Source: Liquidambar formosana (lineage: Eukaryota > Streptophyta > Magnoliopsida > Saxifragales > Altingiaceae). Taken from it: a DNA stretch of 64,000 nucleotides. The stretch spans positions 31,835,859 to 31,899,858 of the forward strand of contig CM077824.1 in NCBI GenBank assembly GCA_039720395.1. The letters run 5' to 3'. The translations under genes and the position numbers were made by a program. The notes beneath the pieces were generated by a model. It was not told the origin of the DNA and did not search any database. It was given only the letters and a program-made list of their open reading frames with translations. Shown one piece after another: positions 22,617-35,512 of the stretch (positions within the stretch are counted from its first letter, which is position 1; the number at the start of each line of letters is the position of its first letter).

Positions 22617-23940
22617 TCCAATTGATCAGACAAACATAGTGGGCAGAGGATGTCGTTGCCTTTTGTTTCTTTTCTTCTTATGCACTTTTCTCTTGTCTTT
22701 GAAACTGTTGTGACCTAAGCAAAAATTTGGAAATCTAAAGGTGGGGTTCTGCATTGAGGTAAATTTCATTGCACTTTTTTTTTTTTTTGCTTTTTCTATT
22801 GTAATTTCTTTGCTCTTTGTATTATAATTGTCATGATCTAATTAGTAAAAAACTTCATTTTCCTTTTCTTTTGTTTTTGTTTGGCATGCGAGAAAATGAG
22901 AAAATTGTTTAGTTTCATCCTAAGGAATACCGTACATAAAAATTGTCTAAGTCTATTTGTAATATGGCAAGAATCATACAAATTTGTCTGGTGCCGTGTT
23001 TGTATGTGTGTATTAGCTCACTTACTATTTGAAGTGACCAACTTATCATTTCAAGTGACCTTATAGATATGGTACCCAATTTTTTGCTAGGGTACCATAG
23101 AATTAGCCTTTCTAATGCAATGAATTTATTGAATTTTCACCAAATCAGATCAGCACAAAATGATGGTCATCATTCTTTATGTTCTCAGGTAATGTTTAGG
23201 GTGCGGACATATCAGTTTTGTTGACGGCAAGGTATTTTTTATTCTTTCCACTGATAATCATATTTTATTATATTATCTATTAAAATTTATTTATTTATAT
23301 TTCATAGGTTTTATTTATTCCTTCATTCCGTTTAATTCGTGATCATAGTTGTTTTGGGATTGACCTCATAAAAAAATTTAGTTGTTTTGGGATTGTGAAT
23401 TTTTTTTTCTTAATATATAATATAGAGAATAGGTCATTGATGATAGAGATAGTTCAAAATAGGTGCATTCATGGTGATAAAGATGATGAAAAATGAATTG
23501 AGTGGGGGATACGGCGAAAGTTGATTGATGCAAATCAAGTAATAGAATATAGGATTAATTGGAAATGATATAGCCGCATTTATAGTTCTTTTAAAAGAGA
23601 AAGCAACAAATTATCTAATTTGTATGTTGTTATGTGCAGATCATTTTCTACATATAGATGTTTGCGTTTTTAGAAAGGGGGTTTGTGGTGGAAACAAGAC
23701 TTCTGGTCTAGATTAGCAGCAGCTTAGTTCGCAAGACGTAACATATAGTTGAGTTATTTTTTTGGAAAAATAAGACGTAACTATCTTATGTTGCATACTA
23801 CCTGCTGGTGCTTGTATATCTCTTATCTCCTTCCTATACTACAACTTCTATGCTTGACCAATAGCCACAACAGTATAATTTTATTTATAATGTCTAAGAG
23901 ATCATCTTAAACAATGATGTAAAACTTTATTTTGCTCTTT
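22617..23940. other. Helitron interior, no gene
   Basis: AT-rich. The frame at 22881-23066 shows no recognisable domain. No captured host gene fragment could be identified. Confidence 0.4.
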
Positions 23941-25134
23941 ATATACCTAAGGTACTTATTTTACATTCATAGTCTAATACACGGCATGTGCATAGCACGT
24001 CTGCCTTCCTAGTATGTAGTACAAGACAATTGATATTATTTTATTTATTTATTTGGGTAAATATAGGAAAATGATTGTTGAGACGAGTCCATAGGATCGA
24101 CTCAAGGACTAAAATTGCGAAAAATACAATTTTACCCCTCAAGATAAAACAAGCACAATCCCACCCACTTGCAAAAATCTCTCCCCCTTATTTCCTTGTA
24201 CAGACCCCTTTCTCTTTCTCTTCATAAGATATCCCTTTCTAGAAATCTCTCTCTTCTTTCTACGGTTCTACCCACCACAAAACATGAACGTCCACCCCAA
24301 AAAGAGCTCCACTTTTAGCCGGAAGTGACTTATATTTGGAAGCAATAAGTAAATTGGTTAATTACTTACAACAAGAAACAATCTCCAGCGTTTGGTGCAG
24401 CACCTGCATTCTGGGGAACTCACCATCAAATATCCAAAAATCCCAGCACGATTAAAGCTCTGGAAACTTCAACTCTCTCTTTCTTACATTCAGATCTTTT
24501 TTTGTCTAGTGTGTTCATGCATAGCCAGATCTTGGAGTATGAAGGATGGGTGTGATTTGCATAGTGAGACTTCGACCACAACCTACCACTCTTCGAGGAG
24601 CTTGATGGGTGTGATTTATGCGGTGGCTTCACCTCGTTCTTGATGGAATACATAGTCGATTTGCTTGATTCTTCTTCATCTTCCTTTTTTTTTTTTTTTT
24701 GGCTACTGGTTGTATCATTTGGATCAGGATATTTATCGTGTTTTCAAGGATAATTATCACAAAGAGTGTTGCTACACAAGACCAGTCCTTCCAATGAAAT
24801 CGTTGGGCGACTGATGTGGATTGTTTTTTTAAATAGTTTCCGTCAAAACTAACGGAATTCAAAACAATGATTTGACGAAATTACACATTCGTCTTCCACT
24901 TCTAAAGCATTAAACTCCTTTATCTCATCTTTCTGTAACTCCACGCTTTCTCTTTCTATACCCAGCCCCAAACAAACTCACAGTCCCTCTCCTTCCATAG
25001 TGTAGGAGACACAGCCACATATTTTTGTGAGAAAAACTAGTTTGATCCAACCAAAAAAAAAAAAAAAAAAAAAGGAGCATGAAGAATAAGAAGAAGATGA
25101 CAGGGAAACTTACTTTTTGGGATTTTAACTAACA

Positions 25135-25285
25135 AAATCTAGTTTTTTTTTTTTTTAATAATGAAAATCTAGTTAAGTTTACAAAAATTTAGCTAAGTTT
25201 ACAAAAATCTAGCTAACTTTACCAAAATTCTAGCTAACTTTACCAAAAACCTAGTTAAGTTTACAAAATCTAGTTACCTTACAAG
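25135..25285. repeat. Minisatellite, about 20-21-bp unit, six copies
   Basis: Variants of aatctagttaagtttacaaa follow one another, alternating -gttaagtttac- and -gctaactttac- forms. Confidence 0.85.
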
Positions 25286-25345
25286 CTTTATCATCACAAC
25301 CTCAATCTGTACCCATCGAGTCTCTGATCACCCAGAAAAAGGGTA

Positions 25346-25636
25346 TTAAAAAGAAGAAGAAGAAGAAGAACAACAACAACAACAATAACAACATAGCTTA
25401 GAGATTGCTAGTCGAAGAAGAGAGGACCACACCTCCGTCAAAACAAAGATGCCTCCAGCCAGATCTAGCACTAACCCATCTCTGTTTGGTTGATGTATGT
25501 GGCCTTTGACCCATCTTAGCACCAAAAAGTTTCAGCTGCGTTTCGTGAAGCCTCAAGCCATGGTCTCACTGTCACAAGAACTTCGGCTTTCAGTGATGGT
25601 GGTTAAAGACCTCGGCAGTACTGGAATGGAGAAGCG

Positions 25637-25672
<36 letters not shown>

Positions 25673-25839
25673 AGAGGGAGATGAGATATTGAGATGTTAT
25701 GGAAGAGAGAGTAGAGAGAAATTTGAAATGTGGGAGAGAAAAATGATTGAAGAAAACATTTCCCAGAGAGATAAAAGGTCAAAATGTTAGATACAAAGAG
25801 AAGTGTATTTGATACACTTCCACCCTTTAAGGCCGTGTT

Positions 25840-25880
<41 letters not shown>
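25346..25880. repeat. Microsatellites: AAG/AAC, GA and poly-T
   Basis: (AAG)n then (AAC)n at about 25350-25395, (GA)n at about 25638-25672, and a T run of about 36 at 25845-25880. All are inside the TIR element. Confidence 0.85.
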
Positions 25881-25881
<1 letters not shown>

Positions 25882-25978
25882 ATGAGTGTGTTAGCCTTTT
25901 TTCAAGAATAAGGGCATCGGAGGAAATTGTTATTTCGGCTAACTGAGTCGGCCAATGAGACTCGTCATAGAATCATTT

Positions 25979-28900
25979 CTCTTATTACAAATTATATTGA
26001 TTTTTCAAGATATAGATAATTCTAAATAATTATCCTAATAATCTATATAATTTTTATATAATTATTTTCAAGAATTTCACCCCTATTGGTTGGATCTAAT
26101 TTTTTTATCTTTATTTATTTATTTATTTATTTTGCATCTGATTGCATCTAGGTATGTTTAATAAGTTTATCTTGGTTTTTGATTTTCTGATTTTTGTCTT
26201 GATTTTGTTTTGAATTTCTTTCCTTTTCTGGTTTTTATCTAAATTTTCAAAATAAAGATCCTTGGTTCTTTATATATTGAGCGTGATCCTCGCTTTGATT
26301 TTGAGCGTGATTTTCTATTGGATATTTGACACAAATTGGAAAGTGGGTTTTTAGTCTTTTTGCTATGGATGTGTGAGATTTTTTTAGCGTTAGTTTTTTG
26401 TATCAACGAGTAGAACACCAACACATTAATCGGTCCCCTATTCGGCCTTACATCTCTCGTCTTCCTTATTACCACTCATATAAAAAACCTCCCTGAAAAA
26501 TAAAATTATACTCTGTATTGAAAACCTTCAATAAATATTTTATATATCAATTTAATCCTTAAAAAATGTAAAATTATATTCAATAATCCTACTCTACTAA
26601 TTTTCGGTCTACCTCCATTAAAAATGACAATGTTAGGACTAGAGTGCCCTTCTCTTATATATGCTAGCTAGCATGTCTAAAAACAAAGATACTCATTTTT
26701 ACCCTTCTACTACATGTAATACTTGTCAAGTATGAGTTTTTTGATTCAACTCTCACCACTTTCCCTCACAAGATCACCCTTATAGACTTTGTTTGATCTG
26801 TAGTTATTTGGTGCAAATGAGATTGGAGGACTGTATTTGTCTATGAGATAGAGCAAATTTTATGGAACGCCCATACGTATATAGCCGCGCACCAACTGGG
26901 ATAGAGCAAATTTTACTCATTATTTTTGCTTTGTGATGCCAAAATGAGCACGCATTGCAATTGTTGTGTGGTGAGATGAACGTTCTTTGAACCGTGGAGT
27001 CATCATTAGACATTGGTAATGTTGTAAGAGGAGATTGATCGAGATGGCACACGGGCATAGGATTGAAATGTGTGGGTTGTGATTGTAGAAGTTGCGAGTG
27101 GTTGTAGTTTGGGCTTAGGCTCTAGCTGTGTTGAGGCAATCCATGGGAGCTGACGGTGCAGTTGCATCCTCTAGACTTGGGAATTTTAGACACATGGCAG
27201 TCAGGTTGTGTCCGTACTCAAGCCATAACTCAAGGGTAGATGCACTAGTATGCCTAGATACGGTGGCAGGGTCTTTTGTTTTAGTATATATATAAATTTT
27301 TTGAAATTATTACTTTCTTAAATTTTGGAAGTCAAGTTAGTGAAAGTTCATTTTTATAGATTATATAAATTCTTATATTATATAATCTAATATAATATAG
27401 ATTATATTAAGAGCTGCTTGGCGTCTCCTATGCTCCTTTTCCTTCACAAGAACCCATGCCCTACTAATATAGTCTAGTTGACGCTATTTTACGTACGCAA
27501 ATCTTCATAATTGATTATGGTATTGTGGGCTGATTATGCCACGTGGGAATAAATAATTTGCAACACGTGACCTCGATCTATGGCTTTTATAATTTCTAGG
27601 ACGAATGCTATGGAGACACATTTGTGATTGGCACACGTTATGCAAATATAGGCCTCATGATCTGAATATGCATGACACACTAATCACAAGTGTGACAGTT
27701 AACCCTCTCAATTGAGCATAGCATCTTTTTTTTTTTATAATTCAAATATATACATATATATATATATATATATAATTTATCTATCGTCTCCTTGCGTGCG
27801 TTTACTTACCTACACAATCAAACACCAAAAGTTTGATTTATCATGGTGCTGTTGGCTGGGCAAGCTCATATTCTGAGGCGAATGCGAGGAAGAGTGTCAC
27901 CATGACAGGCAGCCTCATAGAATTTTCATTAGATTGGACCAACTGAGATCTGATTCAATAGATATTACCAACGTGCACGTATCAACAGTGCTTTTATATA
28001 TTTTGATGTCTTAGTTGCAGGAAAAATCCCGACAATCAGTAGTGACCTGAGTGTTTTCCTTTATCACATACAACACGAGGCTTGGGTAGCCCATACACGC
28101 ACTAGGAGTCACTACTATAATTGTGTGGGTCGTTTTTTTTTTTATAAGAAGTTTTCACGTAGGACAATCAAACGTAAATATGCCAAATTTTTAGGCTTAG
28201 GTGGTGCTATCTCAAAGTATTATCCTCCCACTCTCTTTTATGTGACATGCAAGACAAAAAATGCCCATTCTTTGTTTCAAGATTTTAGTCTTGGAGGATC
28301 AATAATCAAAACTAATAATAACTATATTTTTTTTCCCTAGCCTACTTGACAATAATTAGAAAAAAAAAAAAGTGAATTGAAGATAAATATATATACTAAA
28401 AAATTTATTAATATTTGAACAATGCCCCCACAACTTCAAAAAGATTATTCAATACTTTTATTGTTTTCATATCTTATGTTAACTGACCAAGCTATGAATA
28501 TCACGACCAAGTTATCCATTGTAAATTTAAAAATTGCAGTTTAAAGTTATGAAATCGAAAAAATTAGGATAGAAAAATGAAAAACAACTAAAGGGTTTTA
28601 GAAGTTTACGTTGATTAAAAATTGAAGATATCAATTAATGAAGGGTCATAGGGTTAAAATATATCTTAGGAAGGTTCAAATTTAAAAATATTATAAACTT
28701 AATGTACATAAAAATAAATAAATAAAATCCTAGGAAGGTCACTTGACAACCCCCCTCCCCTTCTCTCTCTCTCTCAAGACTCAACACCGTAACAGCTGAT
28801 CTAAAATTTAGATCTATAACTTCAGCATATCAAGCATTAAAGCTGAGAATATAAAGCTAAAAGCCTAAACACGCCTACTTTTAAAACAACTCTTCCATTA

Positions 28901-30067
28901 AAAAAAAAAAAAAGCAACTTCTATATATGGATTTTCTTTAGGATAAGTCTATATGTGGAATATATTTACTTCTACTAGTAAGATAGTGTCTATTATTAAT
29001 TGTATTCCTAAAATGGCCAATTCTATTGCCCTGTCCCAATGGGCAACCCGTTGTAATTGTTTTGGTTCAATACCTATCTCCGATTTACCTTGCTTTGTCT
29101 TACTTGAGGAATGGGAGATTGGGAATGACCCTGAGCTTTCTTCTTAATCTACTATCATTTGCTTATAATTATTAAAAAAAAAAAAAAAAAAAAGGAAGAA
29201 GAAAATGGTGATGTGAGATAAAAACAACAAAACAAAACAAAAATTAAGAGGAGATTAAAAGGTAATTTCAGAAGGGTAAAAATTGCAAGGAGAGTTTAAC
29301 TCTTACACCTTTTTCAACCATTGATCTGCTTTGGATTAACGGTCTATATCTTTTTAAAATTTTAATTCTTGTTACGTATTTGGGTCAGGTTAGGAAAGCA
29401 ACCCAAGATTCATTTAATTAGAACTTTCTCTTTGAATGTCTGGTTCTTACCCATACCAACCTCACTGCCGTTGCCCTCACCAGTCACCATCCACCTCCTC
29501 CCTCCCCCCCTCTTCCTTCCTTCCTTCCTTCCTTCCCTCCTCCTCCTCCTCCTCCTCCTCTTTCGTTACCCAGTTATTTTTACATATTTTATTTGGGGGG
29601 GGGGGGGGGGGGGTGGGGTCGTGATTGAATCTCTAATTTAAAGGCCAAATTTGAGTACAAATGGGAAATTTGTTTTTCTTTCCTTCTTAAAAACATTTTC
29701 TTCTTCTTTGATCTGTGAAGATACATATATATTAATTTTGTTAACTACAATATATTTCTTGTAACCCGATCATATCTATAACCCAATTAAAAAATTTGAA
29801 AGATAAGAGACCATCAAATCCAAAGCAATCAATGGTTGAAAAAAAAGTGTAAAAGTTAAACGAACCTTCCCCTATATATATATATGTTGATTTATATTAG
29901 TTTTTGCATTGGAGGTTATACTTCATGTCTTAGAGGGTAATGGAATACATCGGACTAATGCAAACGTATGTACAACCAAGGGTGGAGCAAGGATTTGAAA
30001 TTAGCCTGGGCTAGCTAGGATTCCACTATTCCATTATATTAACTTATTTTCTTATTTTTGGGGCAGT
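25979..30067. other. Gene-poor AT-rich region
   Basis: No coding sequence supported. It holds an ATTT repeat near 26110-26132, an AT-rich palindromic patch near 27360-27415, a TA run near 27748-27774, a TTCC/TCC repeat (29515-29562) and a long G run (29595-29614). Short open frames here have low complexity or no recognisable motif. Confidence 0.5.
29515..29614. repeat. TTCC/TCC microsatellite next to a G20 run
   Basis: (TTCC)n passes into (CTC)n, and 30 bp later comes an unbroken run of about 20 G followed by TGGGG. The C/T-rich block and the G block lie on the same strand. Confidence 0.85.
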
Positions 30068-30360
30068 TATTGGCACCCCGAGACTTTGTTTTTATCCCTC
30101 CCTTTAAATATTCCAAGGTTTTATGAAAAATATAAAAGGTTTTTATAAAAACTGGCTGTATTATGCATTAGAAAACATTATTTTGAACAACTTTGTAGAA
30201 ATTTTTTTTTTCCAAAATCTATTGTTTAAGTAGACTTCTTGGCCAAAATTTGTAATTTAATTAGAATTTTTGGCAATTGAATGAAACAAAAATGGTAAAT
30301 GGCTAAAAAGTCTATTTAAAATAAGCGAGAAATTAAAAACAAGTCTTGGGATGCCAATAG
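30068..30360. mobile_element. Fold-back MITE, shorter copy
   Basis: Ends TATTGGCACCCCGAGACTT at the left and, in reverse complement, CTATTGGCATCCCAAGACTT at the right. It matches the left arm of the copy at 31232-31618 at many positions, but most of the right arm is lost. No coding capacity. Confidence 0.7.
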
Positions 30361-31231
30361 AGACACTTTTTTTTTTTTTTTAATGTAAATAAAAAGTTAT
30401 TTGGGTTAAGATGGCCTTGGCTTGAGGGCTAAGGCTATGGGTCTAGGTAAAATCTTCCCTGGGTACATAAAACCCACTCTTACTACATATAAAAAATAAA
30501 TAAATAAATAAATTTGGTGTAACTTTCCTTGAGCTAATTCGACTGTTGAGAATAACCCTTAAAGCATATATAGTACCGATATAAGCTATATCAAACTAAC
30601 CATAACTGCCGGGCATGATGGGAGGTGAGGGAGATGACCGGAATTACGTACTGCTATCGACAACTCACATGCAAGATCTCTATAGGTTTTTCAATTTTTG
30701 CTTACTCAAAAGTCAATTTGAATAATACAATCAGTTCATGCCAATCATTTCCTTGAAAGTAACTCTATTTTGGTTAGTCAAAAAACTCCGCAAGATGCGT
30801 TCTTAATACTACAAAAAGCTACCGTCCTCTACCTTCCCACTAGAGTGCATGCATGCCCATCTGCATCATATGGCCGGGTCTCTCGTTCAACCATAGAAAG
30901 TTTCAGCGCATGTAGCCAGTCAAAAGTCAAATATTCAAAAGATGGCAATCTTTTTAAGTTTTTCTTTTCCTCTCCTCGTATTCATTCATTCATTCAATTT
31001 TTTCTTTTTCCTTCCAATTTCTGGTTACTCAAAGTCGAAAATAAATAATATGGAGTATTAGCTATCAGTTAGTTAAAAAAAAAAAAAAAAAAAATCCAAA
31101 AAATGCACCTCTAGCTAATTTTACAAATATCTTCCTCAAATTTATCAGTAGAGTGCAATTGAATTGTGATATCGAAAACTCATTCAACACATTTTAAGCG
31201 GGAAGAGCTCACCCTTTTTTTTTTGAGGCCT

Positions 31232-31618
31232 CTATTGGTACCCAAAGACTTACTCTTCATCCCCCACTTATTTTTCATGTACTTTAAGATTTTATGAAAA
31301 ATATGTAAGTTTTTCATAAAAGCTGATTATGTTGTTTATTAAAAAACATTATTTTGAATAACTTTTTGGAATAAAGTTTTTTCAAAATCTATTGTTTAAA
31401 TGGACTTTTTAGTCATTTACAAAGCGAAGACTATAAATGGCAAAAAGTCTACTTAAACGATAGATTTTGGAAAAAAAAAAATATCTAAAAAGTTGTTCAA
31501 AATGATGTTTTCAAATAGAATATGCGATTAGTTTTTATAAAAACTTTATATATTTTTCATAAAACCTTAAAATGTAAAATAAATAGGGGATGAAAAGCAA
31601 GTCTTGGGGTGCCAATAG
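31232..31618. mobile_element. Fold-back MITE, 387 bp, long inverted arms
   Basis: Nearly the whole element is an imperfect palindrome: the left arm from CTATTGG and the right arm ending CCAATAG pair over roughly 180 bp each. Same family as 30068-30360. No clear target duplication because the flanks are T-rich. Confidence 0.75.
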
Positions 31619-32710
31619 AAATTTTATTTATTTATTTATTTTTTATATATTAACTATTAGGGGTATCCTTAGCCCTACTCTTGCAGAGGTTTTGACCTAG
31701 ATTATTCTTTAAAAGTTCATGTGAGATGCCTTATACCCACATAAGTAATATTTTCTACGAAAAGTTGAAACGATGATCTCTAGAAAGTACACCTAAAAGT
31801 CGACCGTTCCATCAACTCAGCAAGGATGGAAAGCAGCTCACTTGGACTCCTAATTCAACAACAAAAAGTCCAATGCATGTAGATAGTCAAAAGTTGTTGG
31901 ATGTTCAAAAGATGGCCTGATTTTGACGACGCTAGCTGTACTTTAATTTTCGCAAACGGAGGGCTAACAAATAGGGCAAAATGTCACAATTTAAAAGTTG
32001 AAACTTGAGAGATGATTTAGAAATGTTTGGTATAACTTACCCAACTTTTGAGAAAAATATTTTCTTATAAAAAAAATAATAATTAGTGGAGACTTTCATA
32101 ACTTTGTCACAACCCAAATGTCATGAAAGTATAAAATTAATTTGTCTACGTCCTTTGTTTATTATTTCTCTTTTGTCAATAAAAAGGAACCTTAATAATA
32201 GTGTGAAAGAATATTATTCAATTCCTTTGTTTTCACAATCATGACCATTCGGAAAGGAGGTCATGGTAAACAAATTAATTTGAAGGGAAAAGCGATCACC
32301 AGCTTGATGTCACATGATGACATGACGCTAGCTGCGCTATTAATTTCACAAATTAATTATTAGAAGGGAAAAGCTATAAAGATTTTCCCGTAGTAAGCCC
32401 ATCTAGACTTCTCTTCTCATATACTTCTTCCGTCGGTTTGATAATAATTTTTAAATGTTGATTAATCAAGACAAAACATTATTCTACTTTCCTAATATGT
32501 CTTTTTTAATATTTAAATTTATAAATTTATAATTATTCCAATCATTAAACATAATAAAATAAAAGGGTAAAATTGAGAAGTTAAAATTAATGAGTCGATT
32601 ACGTGACAATGCAAAGTGGTTCAAATAATTTGAGCCGGAGAGAGCAATTTGTTTCTCAATAACAAAGTATAGAAAAGTTATTATAGTTACATCCGATTAT
32701 AATTATCATA
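31619..32710. other. Intergenic, nothing recognised
   Basis: AT-rich, with no supported open frame and no clear repeat. Confidence 0.4.
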
Positions 32711-32729
32711 TACTACACCAAAAAAGGCC

Positions 32730-33300
32730 TTTTACAACATTGAAAAAATGTTGTTAAAGACTTTCCACAACATTTTCATATATGTTGTGTCAGCCCCTGT
32801 TGTGGTTGATGTGGGACTTTTTACAACGTTAAACAAATGTTGTTGAAAGGAAAAACAAAATGTTGTTAATGCCATCTTACCACGTTGAATAAACGTTGTG
32901 TTAGACGTATCAACAACATTCACAGAAACGTTGTCTTAGATCGAACACATTAACAACATGTTGTCGTAAATAGTTAGTTGATACATCAACAACGTTTTCA
33001 AAATGTTGTATTTTATAAACACATTACCAACATTTCAGAAATGTTGTCGTAAATGGTTAGTTGACACATCAACAACGTTTTCAAAATGTTGTATTCTATA
33101 AACACATTAACAACATTTCAGAAATGTTGTTGTTGATAATTAACTAACTTACATCAACAACATTTACAAAATGTTGTCTTATATAGACACATTAACAACA
33201 TTTCAGAAAATGTTGTCTTAGATACACACATCAACAACGTTTCCAAAATGTTGTCGTAGATTTTCGGTAATTTTATGACAACATTTTGTAAACGTTGTCG
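32730..33300. repeat. CACTA subterminal repeats
   Basis: About 15 copies of short inverted motifs such as caacatt..aaatgttg and caacgtt..aaacgttg, partly arranged in a unit of about 95 bp with cacatcaacaacgttttc and acacattaacaacattt. Such subterminal arrays bind the element-encoded protein in CACTA elements. Confidence 0.85.
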
Positions 33301-33504
33301 TTTCCCTTTTTTTTTTTTTTTTTTTGGTTTGCATGTGCTTTCATTTATGGTTGTTTTTATACCTATACCCTGTTCATATAAAATGATAACCAAACACACC
33401 ATTATTAAAAGTGTAAAATCATAATTGATTTGATCCCAAACTTCAAACACCTAACAAATCAAAGTCATTAAATAAAGCCTAATATTACATGCAATACATT
33501 GCAA

Positions 33505-33655
33505 ACAAAGTATGACTTCAAAAGTTTCATTAACATCAATTGTCATTACATGTCATTAAGTGTCAATACATTGCAATATGACTTCAAAAGTTTCATTAAC
33601 ATCAATTGTCATTACATGTCATTAAGTGTCAATACATTGCAATATGACTTCAAAA
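33505..33655. repeat. 66-bp tandem duplication
   Basis: The block tatgacttcaaaag starts at 33511, 33577 and 33643, with identical sequence between (cattacatgtcattaagtg). Two full units and a partial third. Confidence 0.9.
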
Positions 33656-33689
33656 GTGGCCAAAAAGACAAAAATAGAGAAGTTAGGAG

Positions 33690-34175
33690 TGCATATCCAC
33701 TACAAAAAATTGGTCATCAATCATCTACTCCTGCAAAACATTAGAAACAAAGTGTGACTTCAAAAGTGAGTTAATAGCTATCATGCTAAACTAACAAAAG
33801 ACTTAAAAGTATTACCTCCATTACACCAAAAAAGGCCTTTTATTAATAGAAAAGTTAAGAGCATGCATCCACCACAAAAAACTAGTAAGTCATCAATCAT
33901 CTACTCCTACAAAACATTGTAAACAAAGTGTGACTTCAAAAGTGAGCCAATAGTTATTATGCTATACTAACAAAAGACTTAGAAGTATTATCTCCACTAC
34001 ACCAAGAAATTCCTTTTACTGATAGAAAAGTTAGGAGCATGCATCCACCACAAAAAACTAGTAAGTCATCAATCATCTACTCCTACAAAACATTGTAAAC
34101 AAAGTGTGACTTCAAAAGTGAACCAATAGTTATTATGCTATACTAACAAAGGACTGAAAAGTATCACCTCTACTA
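33690..34175. repeat. 176-bp tandem repeat containing CACTA-terminus-like motifs
   Basis: The block ctactcct.caaaacatt starts at 33725, 33901 and 34077 (period 176). Each unit contains a sequence like the element terminus: ccattacaccaaaaaagg near 33822 and ccactacaccaagaaatt near 33994, each followed by ccttttactgatagaaaag. Confidence 0.85.
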
Positions 34176-35512
34176 CAATAGCCTAATAAATTTGGTAGGC
34201 CAAGCAGTAGTACTCCCAATAGCTTGCTCAAGCGTGGACATTTCTTGTGAACAACGGTACAAGGGCAATGTTGGATTTGTTACATGGTCTACCCAAACCT
34301 TCCAACAATCTAACCCGAGAGGAATATGATGAACTTTTGCATAAGGATCAGTTGATGCAACTTTTCCTTCTGCAACTATTTCTTCAATGTCGAATGAACA
34401 CCAATTTAAGAGTTGGCATCTTGCATTTTCAAGGTTAGTTGCACCATGTATACCACTACCCCTCTCATTTCCAAGATTAGCTGCACTATGTGTATCATTA
34501 CTTTGCTGCGACTATCACCATTCAATGAATTATTAGTTACATTAGGAAATATGTAGAATGAAATGGAAGTGTAGTCTCACACATCTGACAATATTCTAAG
34601 CCAATTCTAACCCAATACATTTCCAAGCTAAGGAAATCCAAATATATTGTAAGCCACTCAATCCACTCATCTATGGACTAGACCAAGAATACAGCAATAG
34701 AATAAGAAAATAAAAAATTAAAAGCTTAAGTGTGACAGCAACTTAAACGTTGCATCAACTGAAGGCACCAAACCCCAACCCCATTAATAGAGCAATACTG
34801 AAAGTCCAAACATAATCACTAATGCAATCATATACTCAGGTTAATCAAGTTCAACTCAAAAAATGCTTATCCTGTCTATTTGGGTGGCTACAATGCATAT
34901 GCACACCCACCCAAACACACGAGATATGCCAACACACTGATTAGATGAAGACATCACTCACACCCACCCACCCACACCAACAGTAGACTCCTTTCAAGAA
35001 CAAAAAGAAAATCAACATTTGATACCTCATTTGTCTTCCCCTTTTCCAATAGCCATTATCAACCATCAACTTATAATTCCAGGATTACACAACATGAATT
35101 AAAAACTCCACAAACCAAACTAAGGCAAAAACTCCACAACAATAGATACGTCTAAATTTCAACAGATGCATAAATCTAAATTTTTGTAGGATAAACTATT
35201 CAATTACCTACTAATAAGTAGAATAGATGATGCACATAATAAACCTAGAACCACACAATGAATTATGAAGAGAACAATGCATATATTCTTTTCCCAACAT
35301 AACAGATTTATATGAAAACACAATTAAACTATTAAAGTTTGTACCCGAGGAGTATTTGCTGGAGATTGCATCACATCATCATAATTTGTAGAACCTCTAT
35401 TTAAACCCTGTTTCATCAAAAACAAATGTCAAATGTAGACTTCAATAAATATAGGCAAAAAACATGTATATATAACTACACAACACACATATGTTATTTA
35501 TTGGAGTTCTAC
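34176..35512. other. CACTA 3' untranslated region
   Basis: AT-rich DNA between the repeats and the last exon of the Transposase_24-type gene. It includes a short cacccaccca patch near 34905-34975. The frame at 34247-34438 has no recognisable motif. Confidence 0.4.

Larger units (their letters stand above)
22196..24012 (+). mobile_element. Non-autonomous Helitron, 1817 bp
   Basis: Starts TCTAACACCTTAATAAAAG directly after an A and ends CTAG directly before a T, fitting insertion into an AT dinucleotide. Eight bases before the CTAG end lies a short hairpin (ATGTGC / GCACGT, loop ATA, 23986-24000), as in plant Helitron 3' ends. There are no terminal inverted repeats and no target duplication, and no Rep/helicase coding sequence, so it depends on a partner element. 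It carries four stem-loop repeats near its 5' end. Confidence 0.78.
24069..25978. mobile_element. DNA transposon with about 35-bp TIRs (class uncertain)
   Basis: The left end (24069-24104) and the reverse complement of the right end (25944-25978) share AAATGATT, GACGAGTC, CAT, GG and CGACTCA in order. No transposase is visible inside; the interior is low-complexity and repeat-rich. Flanking target duplications were not clear, so the superfamily (Mutator-like or other) is undecided. Confidence 0.5.

Noticed and set aside
33499..33744. 81-codon plus-strand frame with internal repeat
   Set aside because: It is the 66-bp tandem duplication read through; 66 is divisible by three, so it stays open by chance.
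34247..34438. Possible small host gene
   Set aside because: No motif, no promoter, no related copy; inside the CACTA 3' region.
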